Origin: Firmicutes bacterium HGW-Firmicutes-14
GTDB lineage: Bacteria > Bacillota > Thermincolia > Thermincolales > UBA2595
DNA length: 64,000 bases
NCBI GenBank assembly: GCA_002840275.1
Contig: PHAB01000001.1
Span: 1 to 64,000 of the forward strand
Direction of reading: 5' to 3'
Shown piece by piece: positions 50,842 to 59,080 of this stretch (position 1 is the stretch's first letter; every line of letters starts with the position of its first letter). Made by a program: the position numbers and the translations under genes. The notes under the pieces were generated by a model. It was not told where the DNA came from, made no database searches, and saw nothing but the letters and a program-made list of their open reading frames with translations.

Positions 50842-50950
50842 CACATCATCACCCCGGTACAAATATGATACCAAATTAAGACCGATTCGTCAAGGATATG
50901 CCTTTGGTCCTGCTAGGACAGATAATTTGGTTCACCAATTAACAAAACCA

Positions 50951-50976
50951 CCCCTCCGCAGGCTCCTGCAAAGGGG
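50951..50976. repeat. Repeated hairpin element, copy 2
   Basis: CCCCT-CCGCAGGCTCCTGCA-AAGGGG; 25 bases identical to 44003-44027. Lies between TA module 4 and the PNPOx-family gene, terminating the latter. Confidence 0.65.
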
Positions 50977-51023
50977 TATTATTCTTTTTGCATTACATTG
51001 TTTTCGCATTACATTGCCGTGGC

Positions 51024-51458
51024 CTACAACTGCACATATTCCTTGGGGGCAAAGTTTGTTTCCATGGTCCAGGTCGTGGCCCGGCCGCCCTTGAGTCTGA
51101 AGACCACAAATGCGTTATAGAAATCCTCTAAAACACCGCTGTCTCTCCATTTCCTGAGAAACTCCCTGGTTGGATGTTCACAGATTTCATCCTTTAGGTT
51201 TTTGTCATCAACTATCTCCAGCACCCCGGTCACCCGTACCTGTATACCCCGATTAAAATCATTGAAACAGAGCTCAGCCTTCGGATTATTCACAACCTGC
51301 CGGTATACATCCTTCATTGTCCCAGAATGGAATACAATTCCGGATTCATCCGCTTTATACAGAAACATTCCCCTCACCCTCGGCTGGTCACCTTCCGCTG
51401 TGGCCAGGAAAATTACCGGATTACTGTTGATTAATTCAAAAATCTCCTGCTTAGTCAT
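51024..51458 (-). CDS. Pyridoxamine-5'-phosphate-oxidase-fold flavoprotein
   Basis: 144 aa split-barrel. PVIFLATAEGDQPRVRGMFL, VFHSGTMKDVYRQVVNNPKA and ELCFNDFNRGIQVRVTGVLE are typical of small PNPOx-like FMN or F420 binding proteins; substrate unknown. AAGGGGG precedes the ATG. Stops with TAG; readthrough would add four residues before TAA. Confidence 0.85.
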   Translation of the reverse strand: MTKQEIFELINSNPVIFLATAEGDQPRVRGMFLYKADESGIVFHSGTMKDVYRQVVNNPKAELCFNDFNRGIQVRVTGVLEIVDDKNLKDEICEHPTREFLRKWRDSGVLEDFYNAFVVFRLKGGRATTWTMETNFAPKEYVQL

Positions 51459-51591
51459 GTCCCTTCCCCCTTTGAAAAATTATGAGTATGTCATATTATA
51501 CCAAAAACCAAGGGGCCTGTCTTGTAAAATATCCTCACTTTGTTCCAAAATCCTGCTCACTTTACGATTCAGATACAGACAATCAGGATCC

Positions 51592-52485
51592 TTATTCGGA
51601 ATAGGAACTCTGGTATTCAGATGGCGCTATCCCCTCGTGTTTGGTGAAAGACGAAGAGAAATGCGATATGCTGTTAAACCCGCATAGTAACGATATTTCC
51701 GTAATACTCATTGCCCCTGCTCTAAGCAGCTTCTTTGCCTTGTCCAGCCGCACCCTGATCAGGTACTCCATGGGGGCCATTCCCGTTTCCTTCTTAAACG
51801 TGCGTATAAAATGTGATTCAGACATGTTTACGGTTTTGGCCAGCCTGCCAACAGACAGCTTTTCCCCGTAGTTTTGATGGAGATAATCTGTCACCCGCCC
51901 AATTTCAAACCTCTCCGGAACAAAATCCGGGGAAACATCGATTTTCAACAGGCCCCTGATAATCTGGTGAGTAATTATCAGCGCCAGGGCTTCCAGAGCC
52001 TGTTCGTTCCCCGGCAGCCTGTTCTCAAATTCGGCCATAAATTTCTTAAGCATAAGCATGATGTCATGTGGGACAAGGAACTGATCCCACAAGTACTGAC
52101 CGGGAGGGTTCCTGTCATATGCCGCGTATTGGGTTTCATACAGTTCCCTGGAAATCATAACCGCAATATACCTGGTGAACGTATCAGTCTGTTCCTCTTC
52201 ATGGGGAACTTCTGGGGCCATGGCTGACACCAGGTAGTGTTCCGGTTTTATTTCAATCTCCACCGGGACAATATTCTGTTCCCCGGAGAAAAACAGAATA
52301 AAGGAATATGCTGGGTGAGTGTGCCGGGGCTGGGTAGCATATTGACAAAACCCCACGCTGGGAATAAATATGCCAAAGTTGTCAGATACATAGTAATCCA
52401 CATACCTGAGGTCATCCTCAGTTATTGGTCCCACGAGGGCCCGGGCTTTTAATATGTCTTTATTGTTTGCACACAAATTTGTCAC
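51592..52485 (-). CDS. AraC-family transcriptional regulator
   Basis: 297 aa. N-terminal cupin-like sensor (HTHPAYSFILFFSGEQN, AMAPEVPHEEEQ) and C-terminal double helix-turn-helix (SVGRLAKTVNMSESHFIRTF, SITEISLLCGFNSISHFSSS). Probably an activator responding to a small ligand. Monocistronic; the PNPOx gene lies 134 bp downstream on the same strand and could be its target. Confidence 0.88.
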   Translation of the reverse strand: MTNLCANNKDILKARALVGPITEDDLRYVDYYVSDNFGIFIPSVGFCQYATQPRHTHPAYSFILFFSGEQNIVPVEIEIKPEHYLVSAMAPEVPHEEEQTDTFTRYIAVMISRELYETQYAAYDRNPPGQYLWDQFLVPHDIMLMLKKFMAEFENRLPGNEQALEALALIITHQIIRGLLKIDVSPDFVPERFEIGRVTDYLHQNYGEKLSVGRLAKTVNMSESHFIRTFKKETGMAPMEYLIRVRLDKAKKLLRAGAMSITEISLLCGFNSISHFSSSFTKHEGIAPSEYQSSYSE

Positions 52486-52531
52486 TCCTTAGCTTGCTAT
52501 CGTGAAGAATATACTGCTGATTTTTGACATA

Positions 52532-52555
52532 AAAGCCCGGCTTAGACCGGGCTTT
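52532..52555 (-). terminator. Terminator of the yidC unit
   Basis: AAAGCCCGG/CCGGGCTTT with a six-base loop, 8 bp past the yidC stop. Confidence 0.88.
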
Positions 52556-52562
52556 CCAATAA

Positions 52563-53216
52563 TCATCCTAAACTTCGAATCATTTCTTCGGCTGATACCA
52601 CTTTCATAAAACGCTGCTGAACAGTTTTTAAAGTCAGGATTTTCTTTTCGATTAAGCATAAAAACGCATTGGCCGCCCAATAGATACTCAGAGCTGCAGG
52701 GGCTTTCCAGAGGAAAACCAGACCCAGGCCTATTGGTAAAACAAAGGTAAGTATACTTCTGTTCTCGGCCGTTAAACCGGCTAATCCCTGGAATAAGCCC
52801 GCTATCACAGGAAGTATGTGAAGTTCGTCTGGCTTACTCAGGCTTAACACCCAGGGGATCAGACTGCTTCCGGCTGCAGTAGTTAAGTTCATCAGTGAAA
52901 AATAAAGTGAGAACAGGACCGGCATCTGAAGTATCATCGTGATTAGAGGGAGCAGTGGATTTACCTTGTGTTGGGTGATAATCCGTACAAAGTTCTCATT
53001 TATTTTGTCCGAATGGTTCCCGTATTTCTTTGACAGGTGTTCTCTTACTCTGTTTAGATTTTGAGTAATAATCATTGCCTTGTGCTGTTTAACAGAAACA
53101 GGGAATAATACAATCTTTACTGCTAATGTTAGCAGCACTATGGCAATCAGCCAATCACCGGTCATTTGGGTCAGGAATTCCAATACCCCTGCAAATGCAT
53201 TGCTGAATATATTCAT
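52563..53216 (-). CDS. yidC: YidC/Oxa1-family membrane protein insertase
   Basis: 217 aa. Oxa1-like core with about five membrane segments: WLIAIVLLTLAVKIVLFPVS, KHKAM-like QHKAMIITQNLNRVREHLSK, HKVNPLLPLITMILQMPVLF and ALSIYWAANAFLCLIEKKIL. No lipoprotein signal is visible, so this is likely an accessory copy rather than the essential SpoIIIJ-type. Start at 53216 preceded by GAGGAGG. The small membrane gene upstream is 22 bp away and probably cotranscribed. Confidence 0.85.
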   Translation of the reverse strand: MNIFSNAFAGVLEFLTQMTGDWLIAIVLLTLAVKIVLFPVSVKQHKAMIITQNLNRVREHLSKKYGNHSDKINENFVRIITQHKVNPLLPLITMILQMPVLFSLYFSLMNLTTAAGSSLIPWVLSLSKPDELHILPVIAGLFQGLAGLTAENRSILTFVLPIGLGLVFLWKAPAALSIYWAANAFLCLIEKKILTLKTVQQRFMKVVSAEEMIRSLG

Positions 53217-53237
53217 TTTGTACCTCCTCATCATTAA

Positions 53238-53507
53238 CTAACTTAATTGAGGAAGACAAAAATGTGGTTCATCATTATCTGTATTTGTTTTAATCATCCT
53301 TCTTATCCTAAAAATGCTTATTTTCAATCTGGGCAGAATGACAGCAGATTCATTAATAATTTTAGAAGTAAGTTCTGCGGTATGGCCATCAAAACCGGCA
53401 GATTTAAAGCACCCACTCTCAAGTAACCTTATTCCGAACCAGGAGAAGGCCAGTAGTAGGCCAATATTCAATAAAATGCCCATAAAAACAGAACTGTCCA
53501 CCTGCAT
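53238..53507 (-). CDS. Small membrane protein upstream of yidC
   Basis: 89 aa with one clear hydrophobic helix (MGILLNIGLLLAFSWFGIRL) and a basic cytoplasmic stretch (LPRLKISIFRIRRMIK). GGAGGTG lies before the ATG at 53507. No family recognised; the pairing with yidC suggests a short accessory or substrate protein. Confidence 0.55.
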   Translation of the reverse strand: MQVDSSVFMGILLNIGLLLAFSWFGIRLLESGCFKSAGFDGHTAELTSKIINESAVILPRLKISIFRIRRMIKTNTDNDEPHFCLPQLS

Positions 53508-53568
53508 CAGGCCCACCTCCGATTTAGTATAATATTATTATAAGCGGTTGCGGTGATAAATACAATAA

Positions 53569-53601
53569 CCCCGGCTGCCAGCTGTCACACAGCTGCCGGG
53601 G
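53569..53601. terminator. Terminator after the MerR/GyrI-like gene
   Basis: CCCCGGC/GCCGGGG outer stem with inner CAGCTG/CAGCTG; T-rich on the plus side and TTATTG on the minus side. 28 bp past the MerR stop. Confidence 0.8.
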
Positions 53602-53628
53602 TCACTGTTTTTCTGTCATATACTCTGC

Positions 53629-54453
53629 TTATCCAACCCTCTTCACCGGAATCTGCACCTCGGTCAGCCACTCCTCCGGGTCCTCCTTGTTCCATATACC
53701 GTCCAGATAAGATTCCCTGGGCGGCCCGGCAATTTCATAGTTGTTATCCTCAATCCATTTCATGGCCGCTCCGTAAGCCCTGCCGATGGTGCTGTAAGGA
53801 CCTTTGTGCAGGACACAGGCAGCTGTTTCAACACCGTCTATTTTCTTAAATTTGACGCTGTCCGAATCTTTTCCGGCCTCCACGACTGCCTGGCAGATTT
53901 CCACATCAATATCTGATTCCCTGTATTCACCGTCATGGTAAATTGTAAAGCAATATTCCGGAACTGCACATCTGCACTTTTGTTCCATCATATATTTACC
54001 CATCTTGGGGTATATGGTGTTAAAGGCATCATAGTTTGGTATCACTGTTCTCATTGAGGCCACAATAACCTCAGGAAGTTCTTTTAAGATAATATTGTAA
54101 CTCATGTTACACTCCTCCTGTTTTAAAAAGTCAATATAGGACACGATTTGGGCCAGTTTAGCCCGCTCAGACTGAATCGTCCGGGCAACTTCCGCCTGCT
54201 TGCCTTCCAGGTATTTAATCATAGTACCGGCATCAATATCCTGTTCCAGGGCAGCCATGATTTCATTAAGGGAAAAACCTATCTGCCTGAGGGCCAGTAT
54301 CCTGTGCAGGCGCGGCATCTGGTCAGCTGAGTAATACCGGTATCCCGTTGTTTCGTCAACAAAGCATGGTTTAAGGAGCCCGATTTCATCATAATGCCTG
54401 AGAGTTTTTACTGTTATCCTGTTAATCTTAGAGAATACACCAATCTTGAACAT
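53629..54453 (-). CDS. MerR-family regulator with GyrI-like effector domain
   Basis: 274 aa. N-terminal MerR HTH (FSKINRITVKTLRHYDEIGL, YRYYSADQMPRLHRILALRQ), a dimerisation helix, then from residue ~117 a GyrI/SOUL-type ligand domain (NIILKELPEVIVASMRTVIP, CVLHKGPYSTIGRAYGAAMK, EEWLTEVQIPVKRV), as in BmrR and related multidrug sensors. The ATG at 54453 is behind GGAGAT. A strong internal AGGAGGAG six bases before an ATG at 54105 could start an effector-domain-only product. Its own promoter shows 19-bp MerR spacing. Confidence 0.88.
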   Translation of the reverse strand: MFKIGVFSKINRITVKTLRHYDEIGLLKPCFVDETTGYRYYSADQMPRLHRILALRQIGFSLNEIMAALEQDIDAGTMIKYLEGKQAEVARTIQSERAKLAQIVSYIDFLKQEECNMSYNIILKELPEVIVASMRTVIPNYDAFNTIYPKMGKYMMEQKCRCAVPEYCFTIYHDGEYRESDIDVEICQAVVEAGKDSDSVKFKKIDGVETAACVLHKGPYSTIGRAYGAAMKWIEDNNYEIAGPPRESYLDGIWNKEDPEEWLTEVQIPVKRVG

Positions 54454-54494
54454 CAATCATAAATCTCCTATGCGCATATTTGACTTATGTCCTA

Positions 54495-54525
54495 ATTATA
54501 AAACCTCCCGTAACAGGAGAGTCAA
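54495..54525 (-). promoter_or_regulatory. MerR-type promoter (19-bp spacer)
   Basis: Minus strand: TTGACT (54520-54525), 19-bp spacer containing the dyad CTCCTGTTACGGGAG, then TATAAT (54495-54500). Overlong spacing with a central dyad is the signature of MerR-activated promoters, here autoregulating the MerR gene. Confidence 0.85.
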
Positions 54526-54531
54526 GAGTTT

Positions 54532-55272
54532 TTACTTCTTAATTAAACTATTCAGGATTTCCTTAATTGACGAAAACGAAATACCGTTATTTTGGCAGTA
54601 TTCACGTACTGTCATTCCAGGTGCGGGTATTTTACCCCCTATTATTTCCTCCACTTGCTGTTCACTGACTCCCCAGCTTATAAGTTCATGGAAAGTCGTT
54701 GTTCCCTTAACCACTCTCTCATCTTGGGTGTTTTCATCAGCCGGCGGTTTTTCAATCAAAGAACCCTGTTCCCCCGGAATATTATCCATGTCAACAACAT
54801 GTATATTTACATAGCCCAACTGTTCCTGCGTCAGGTTCCCTTTTTCAACCAATATATCTGCCGCAGGTTTAGGAAGAAAATATTCTTCATCAAGGTTTAC
54901 AGGCAAACCCAGGTAAAGCCCTGTAAAAACCCGGACCGAACCCGCTCCTATTTCTTTTCCCTGTTCTTTTAAACCAGCATATAGAGATTCTAAATTCTTC
55001 ACCTGGAAACTGTCAATGTCATCAATATTGCTTACTCCAAATGCCATGGCCAGAGTATCAGCAGGAACGGCAAACACATTGTTAATATCCCCGAATGTAT
55101 AGGAACCCCTTATATCAGAAGGGTCAAACTGCCCTTCAAATTCACCTGTCTGATAACGGGCCGGGATTTTTTCCGATGATGTGTTCCACATGTTAAACAA
55201 TGACGAGGCGGCGATACCCCCAAAAATCACAACCAATACAATAAGACCCAAGGCATTAGACTTAACACGCAT
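54532..55272 (-). CDS. Membrane-anchored protein of unknown function
   Basis: 246 aa. One N-terminal membrane segment (ALGLIVLVVIFGGIAASSLF), then a soluble part with two repeated units: FDPSDIRGSYTFGDINNVFA and the similar TTTFHELISWGVSEQQVEEI-IGG segment near the C-terminus, each resembling short helical domains found beside NapH-like ferredoxins. Start at 55272 (in-frame 55305 lies within the upstream gene). It overlaps the ferredoxin gene by 11 nt, so the two act together, probably in electron transfer to the membrane. Confidence 0.6.
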   Translation of the reverse strand: MRVKSNALGLIVLVVIFGGIAASSLFNMWNTSSEKIPARYQTGEFEGQFDPSDIRGSYTFGDINNVFAVPADTLAMAFGVSNIDDIDSFQVKNLESLYAGLKEQGKEIGAGSVRVFTGLYLGLPVNLDEEYFLPKPAADILVEKGNLTQEQLGYVNIHVVDMDNIPGEQGSLIEKPPADENTQDERVVKGTTTFHELISWGVSEQQVEEIIGGKIPAPGMTVREYCQNNGISFSSIKEILNSLIKK

Positions 55273-56095
55273 CCCCGGTCCCTCCTCTGCCAATAGTAAA
55301 ACCAACGGTTTTCTGTACCGGGCAGGCCTCTTCCGAAGAACATTTCAGACATGAAATACACTGGTGGTCACGTATGACTTCACCTTGATCTACTTCTATG
55401 TTCATCGGACAAATATCGGTACATCTGTTACAATTAATACATGTTTCATTGTTTCTCCTGATTTTAAATACCCTGAATATGTTGCTTATACCAAGAAGCG
55501 CCCCATATGGACAGGCGTATTTGCACCAGGGCCGTTCAACCAGCAGCGAGGTTGCCAGTGTGATAGCCAAAACTATCAAACCCCCGGCGGCAAGTTCGTC
55601 AGAAAACAGATGGAACATCGCCGCATATGGGTCTATATCAGCGAAAACAAGTTTGCTGGTCACAGCAACCATATAAATAACCCAAATCAGAATGAAATAC
55701 CTGATATACCTTAAGAACCGGTCATATTTATAAGGGATGAAGTTGTTGTGCTTATGCTTAAAAATTCTCCTGCCGATGCCGGCAACCCACTCCTGAACGC
55801 TTCCCAGGGGACAGACCCAGCCGCAGATAACAGGCCCAAAACCCACTGCCAGAACGAAGGCAATCCACATCAATATGAAGGATGATTCATGAATCTTTTG
55901 TACATATGTCCCTGAAACAAAATATTGATAAACAGATACAACCCCGCCGAAAGGACACAAGGCATGTATTGAAGCATTGGATAACCAACTGATGCCTGCT
56001 CCTGTTTCAGCCAGGCTGTGATTAAGGGTTATTGCTCCTACCATAACAAAAAACAGCACCTGTATTATATACCTCAACCTGATTTTATCGTTCAT
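55262..56095 (-). CDS. NapH-like membrane ferredoxin
   Basis: 277 aa. Five hydrophobic segments with the paired cysteine motifs of NapH/YccM proteins (VICGWVCPLGSVQEW and CKYACPYGALLG), then two 4Fe-4S motifs NCNRCTDICPMN and CLKCSSEEACPVQ. This type moves electrons between the quinol pool and a soluble or periplasmic partner. Start at 56095 behind GTGGTGG. Upstream of the small membrane-anchored gene; both probably follow the DUF2680-like gene. Confidence 0.83.
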   Translation of the reverse strand: MNDKIRLRYIIQVLFFVMVGAITLNHSLAETGAGISWLSNASIHALCPFGGVVSVYQYFVSGTYVQKIHESSFILMWIAFVLAVGFGPVICGWVCPLGSVQEWVAGIGRRIFKHKHNNFIPYKYDRFLRYIRYFILIWVIYMVAVTSKLVFADIDPYAAMFHLFSDELAAGGLIVLAITLATSLLVERPWCKYACPYGALLGISNIFRVFKIRRNNETCINCNRCTDICPMNIEVDQGEVIRDHQCISCLKCSSEEACPVQKTVGFTIGRGGTGDAC

Positions 56096-56132
56096 ATTTG
56101 CCACCACTTTCATGGGAAATTACCCGGAAATT

Positions 56133-56160
56133 GAGCCGGCAAAGTTTCCTTTGCCGGCTC
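56133..56160. terminator. Terminator between the DUF2680-like and NapH-like genes
   Basis: GAGCCGGCAAA/TTTGCCGGCTC, 11-bp stem with a six-base loop; 28 bp past the DUF2680-like stop. Confidence 0.88.
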
Positions 56161-56187
56161 ATTGCTTTTACTTACAACCAACACTCA

Positions 56188-56667
56188 CTATTGGGCATTA
56201 AATCCCATGCCCCTCCCCAAGCCGTTGCCGTTGCCATAACCATTGCCATTGCCGTTTCTCAGGCCTCTTCCCTGTCCCATGCCGCTGCCCTGACCAAACC
56301 CGGCGCCGTATTTTTTGCCTATTGATGCTTTGCCGTCTCCATCACAGCTGGCCTGGTTTTCCTCAATAGCATTAAGGATTTCTTCTGCTTTTTCAGGGGT
56401 CAGCCTGCCGTCATTAACCCTCTGCTCAAGGATCGCTTTCTTCTGTTCCAGCATCTGAACTTTAAACTCTTCCAGCTTCCCGGCCTCCTTGGCAATTGTA
56501 CCGTAAGTTTTACCGGCGGCCCGTTCAGTTCTCAGCTCTTCCACGGTCTTTCCGGTCAATCCCGCCGCAATATCTGCCGGTGTTGTCCCGGCCGCCCAGG
56601 CTGCACCTCCGGCGCCCAGCACCCCTGCAATGGTTAATACCGCTGCAAATTTCTTTAATCTTGTCAT
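56188..56667 (-). CDS. Exported DUF2680-like protein with Gly/Asn-rich tail
   Basis: 159 aa. Signal peptide (KKFAAVLTIAGVLGAGGAAW), a helical DUF2680-type region (TVEELRTERAAGKTYGTIAK and ILEQRVNDGRLTPEKAEEIL) and a low-complexity tail (GLRNGNGNGYGNGNGLGRG). ATG at 56667 behind AAAGGAGCG. Stops TAG directly followed by TGA. It lies immediately downstream of the sensor kinase/regulator unit, so may be its target; function unknown. Confidence 0.75.
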   Translation of the reverse strand: MTRLKKFAAVLTIAGVLGAGGAAWAAGTTPADIAAGLTGKTVEELRTERAAGKTYGTIAKEAGKLEEFKVQMLEQKKAILEQRVNDGRLTPEKAEEILNAIEENQASCDGDGKASIGKKYGAGFGQGSGMGQGRGLRNGNGNGYGNGNGLGRGMGFNAQ

Positions 56668-56790
56668 CAAAACCACGCTCCTTTTGAATTTGTTTTATTT
56701 AGCTTACAGTTTAATTCTAAGGAGCAATTGTGATATAAATATGATATAACAGTGAACAAAAAGTAAAAGATTACAAAAATACTAAGTTAA

Positions 56791-58197
56791 TTATTTGTTT
56801 AATTCAAACCAAAAGGTGGTTCCGGTTTCTTCCTTGCTCATCACACCGTACCTGGCCTTATGGGCTTCCAAGATACTTTTTACGATGGCCAGGCCAAGCC
56901 CGGTTCCCACCATTCTCTTTTCACCCGGCTTATCCGCCCGGTAGTACCTGTCCCAGATATTTTTTATCTTTTCCTCAGGTATTCCGGTTCCCGTATCTAT
57001 AATCTCTACCCTTACGGATTTATCGTCATCAGATAAATTAACTGAGATTTTTCCACCGGCACCGGTGTGGTTAAATGCATTGTTTATCAGGTTACAAAGG
57101 ACCTGTTCAATTCTGCTTTCGTCAGCCCTGACGGTGAATTCCCCTGTCCTCTTTGTTTGAACGGTCACACCTGTTGTCTCACTTAAAATGCCGTATTTTT
57201 CTACAACACGGTCAACCAAATTGTTTAGGGAAAAGCTGCCTGTCTTTAGTTTGAAATATCCGGCCTGCATCTGGGACAGATTCAGCATATCATCTACAAT
57301 CTTACTAAGGCGGTCTGATTCCTCAATAATCACTTCCAGCTGTTTCTCCCGCTTTGCCGGAACATTGCCGCTGACATCCCTGATAGTTTCGGCATAACCC
57401 CGGATTAAACTTAAGGGAGTTCTTAATTCGTGTGAGACATTGGCGATTAAGTCTTTTCTTAACTGCTCAATTTTTGCCAATTCCTGTCCCATAAAATTAA
57501 TTGTCTTAGCCAGCTGGCCGATTTCATCCCGGCTTTTGAATTCTAAGCGGTCAGAAAAATCACCGGCAGCCATTTTTTCTGATACCCGCTTAATTTTAAG
57601 GATTGGCCCGGTAAAAGTTTTTGATATCAGTACTGAAAAGACAGATGCAGCAATTAGGAGAATCAAGGTTATGTAAATAAGCTGCTTTTTCAATATGGAC
57701 ACCGTTTCCTCAACCGGAGCCAATGGCATGTTTATAAAAAGCGCCCCTTGTGTTGTCCCCGATATGTTTACCGGCAAACCAATAAGCATAAACTTATTTC
57801 CAAAGCGGGGATGTGTTAAGGAAATAGAAGCTTCCTTGTTTGCCAGTACCTCTCCCAAAGCCTGATACCTGACGTTATTTCTCATCATCGGGGCGTTGCC
57901 GCCGGCACCCGCCGCACTTTCATAAACCGTGTTCCCTTTGCCGTCCAGTAATTCTATATTCAAATTATTGTTATAGGACAGGGCATCCAGTCTGTCTTCA
58001 ATGCCGGGCTGAATACCGGGTTGACTTATTTGGTCCATTTCCTCAATAATGGAATACCCGGTGCTTTTTATTTCAGATATTCTCATCCGGGTGTAAAAGC
58101 TTTCCAGAAACACTATCTGAAACAACCACAGTAAAATCAGCATGACAGCCACAAGGACCATCAATCCTGCCCACAGCTTAACCCTGATGCTTTTCAT
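56791..58197 (-). CDS. Membrane sensor histidine kinase
   Basis: 468 aa. Two membrane segments (VLVAVMLILLWLFQIVFLES and LIYITLILLIAASVFSVLIS) flank an extracytoplasmic sensor domain. HAMP, then the H-box LIANVSHELRTPLSLIRGYA with phospho-His, N-box NLINNAFNHTGAGG, G1 IIDTGTGIP and G2 GTGLGLAIVK. Pairs with the response regulator upstream; their genes overlap by 4 bp. Signal unknown. Confidence 0.92.
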   Translation of the reverse strand: MKSIRVKLWAGLMVLVAVMLILLWLFQIVFLESFYTRMRISEIKSTGYSIIEEMDQISQPGIQPGIEDRLDALSYNNNLNIELLDGKGNTVYESAAGAGGNAPMMRNNVRYQALGEVLANKEASISLTHPRFGNKFMLIGLPVNISGTTQGALFINMPLAPVEETVSILKKQLIYITLILLIAASVFSVLISKTFTGPILKIKRVSEKMAAGDFSDRLEFKSRDEIGQLAKTINFMGQELAKIEQLRKDLIANVSHELRTPLSLIRGYAETIRDVSGNVPAKREKQLEVIIEESDRLSKIVDDMLNLSQMQAGYFKLKTGSFSLNNLVDRVVEKYGILSETTGVTVQTKRTGEFTVRADESRIEQVLCNLINNAFNHTGAGGKISVNLSDDDKSVRVEIIDTGTGIPEEKIKNIWDRYYRADKPGEKRMVGTGLGLAIVKSILEAHKARYGVMSKEETGTTFWFELNK

Positions 58198-58889
58198 CTC
58201 TTCCCTCCGGCCTCAAATTTATAACCTGTCCCCCACACTGTGACAATGAATTTCCGATATTCTTTCAGACTGTCTCTAAGCATTTTAACATGGGTGTCCA
58301 CAGTCCGGTCCTCACCGGTAAAATCGTAACCCCAAACCGCGTTTAACAACTGTTCCCTGGTCAATACCATGTTGGGATTTTTAATAAAATGGTTTAACAG
58401 CTCATATTCTTTTCTGGTAAGGTCCGCAAGGTTACCGTCAACATATACGTTTCGTGAATCAAATTCGATTACAAGGCCTTCTATTTGAAGCCTGTTGTCA
58501 GAAACAGTAATCCCCTGAACCAAAGTGCTTCTGCGAATGACTGCCTTCATCCGGGCCAGTAGTTCTTTGGGACTGAACGGTTTGACAATATAATCATCAA
58601 CACCCAGCTCAAATCCAAAAAGCTTGTCATATTCCTCGCCGCGGGCGGTGAGCATGATCACGGGAACCCCGGAGATTTTGCGGATCTCCCGGCAGGTGCT
58701 CCAACCATCCATTTTGGGCATCATCACATCAAGGATCACAATTGCATAGTCATGCTGCTTCAGAAGCTCCAATGCCTCCAATCCGTCAGATGCTTCTGAA
58801 ACCTCATAATCTTCCAGGCTGAGATATTCTTTGATCATTTCCCGGATACGTTCCTCGTCATCCACTAAAAGAACCTTCACTTTACTCAT
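58194..58889 (-). CDS. OmpR/PhoB-family response regulator
   Basis: 231 aa. Receiver domain with phospho-acceptor region VILDVMMPKMDGW and Lys in YIVKPFSPKELLAR; C-terminal winged helix (DLTRKEYELLNHFIKNPNMV, VDTHVKMLRDSLKEYRKFIV, TVWGTGYKFE). Coexpressed with the kinase. Likely regulates the adjacent exported-protein unit or itself. Confidence 0.94.
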   Translation of the reverse strand: MSKVKVLLVDDEERIREMIKEYLSLEDYEVSEASDGLEALELLKQHDYAIVILDVMMPKMDGWSTCREIRKISGVPVIMLTARGEEYDKLFGFELGVDDYIVKPFSPKELLARMKAVIRRSTLVQGITVSDNRLQIEGLVIEFDSRNVYVDGNLADLTRKEYELLNHFIKNPNMVLTREQLLNAVWGYDFTGEDRTVDTHVKMLRDSLKEYRKFIVTVWGTGYKFEAGGKR

Positions 58890-59007
58890 ACGGGATCACC
58901 TTTTCCTATATGGTTTTGCCTAAAACTTTACATAATAAGTATAAGACACATTGGTGATAAATTTGTGAAAACCAATAAAAATACTTCAATAAAATTTTAA
59001 TAAACTA

Positions 59008-59038
59008 TTGACATTGACGCAACGTAAGGGTTTATAGT
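59008..59038 (+). promoter_or_regulatory. MerR-type promoter (19-bp spacer)
   Basis: TTGACA (59008-59013), 19-bp spacer TTGACGCAACGTAAGGGTT, then TATAGT (59033-59038). The overlong spacer and the ACGTAAGGGT element fit TipA/Mta-type MerR autoregulation, 42 bp upstream of the gene. Confidence 0.82.
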
Positions 59039-59080
59039 AGGTTTAGCGATGGCCGGGTGCCTTTGCCAGGAGGTGAACAC

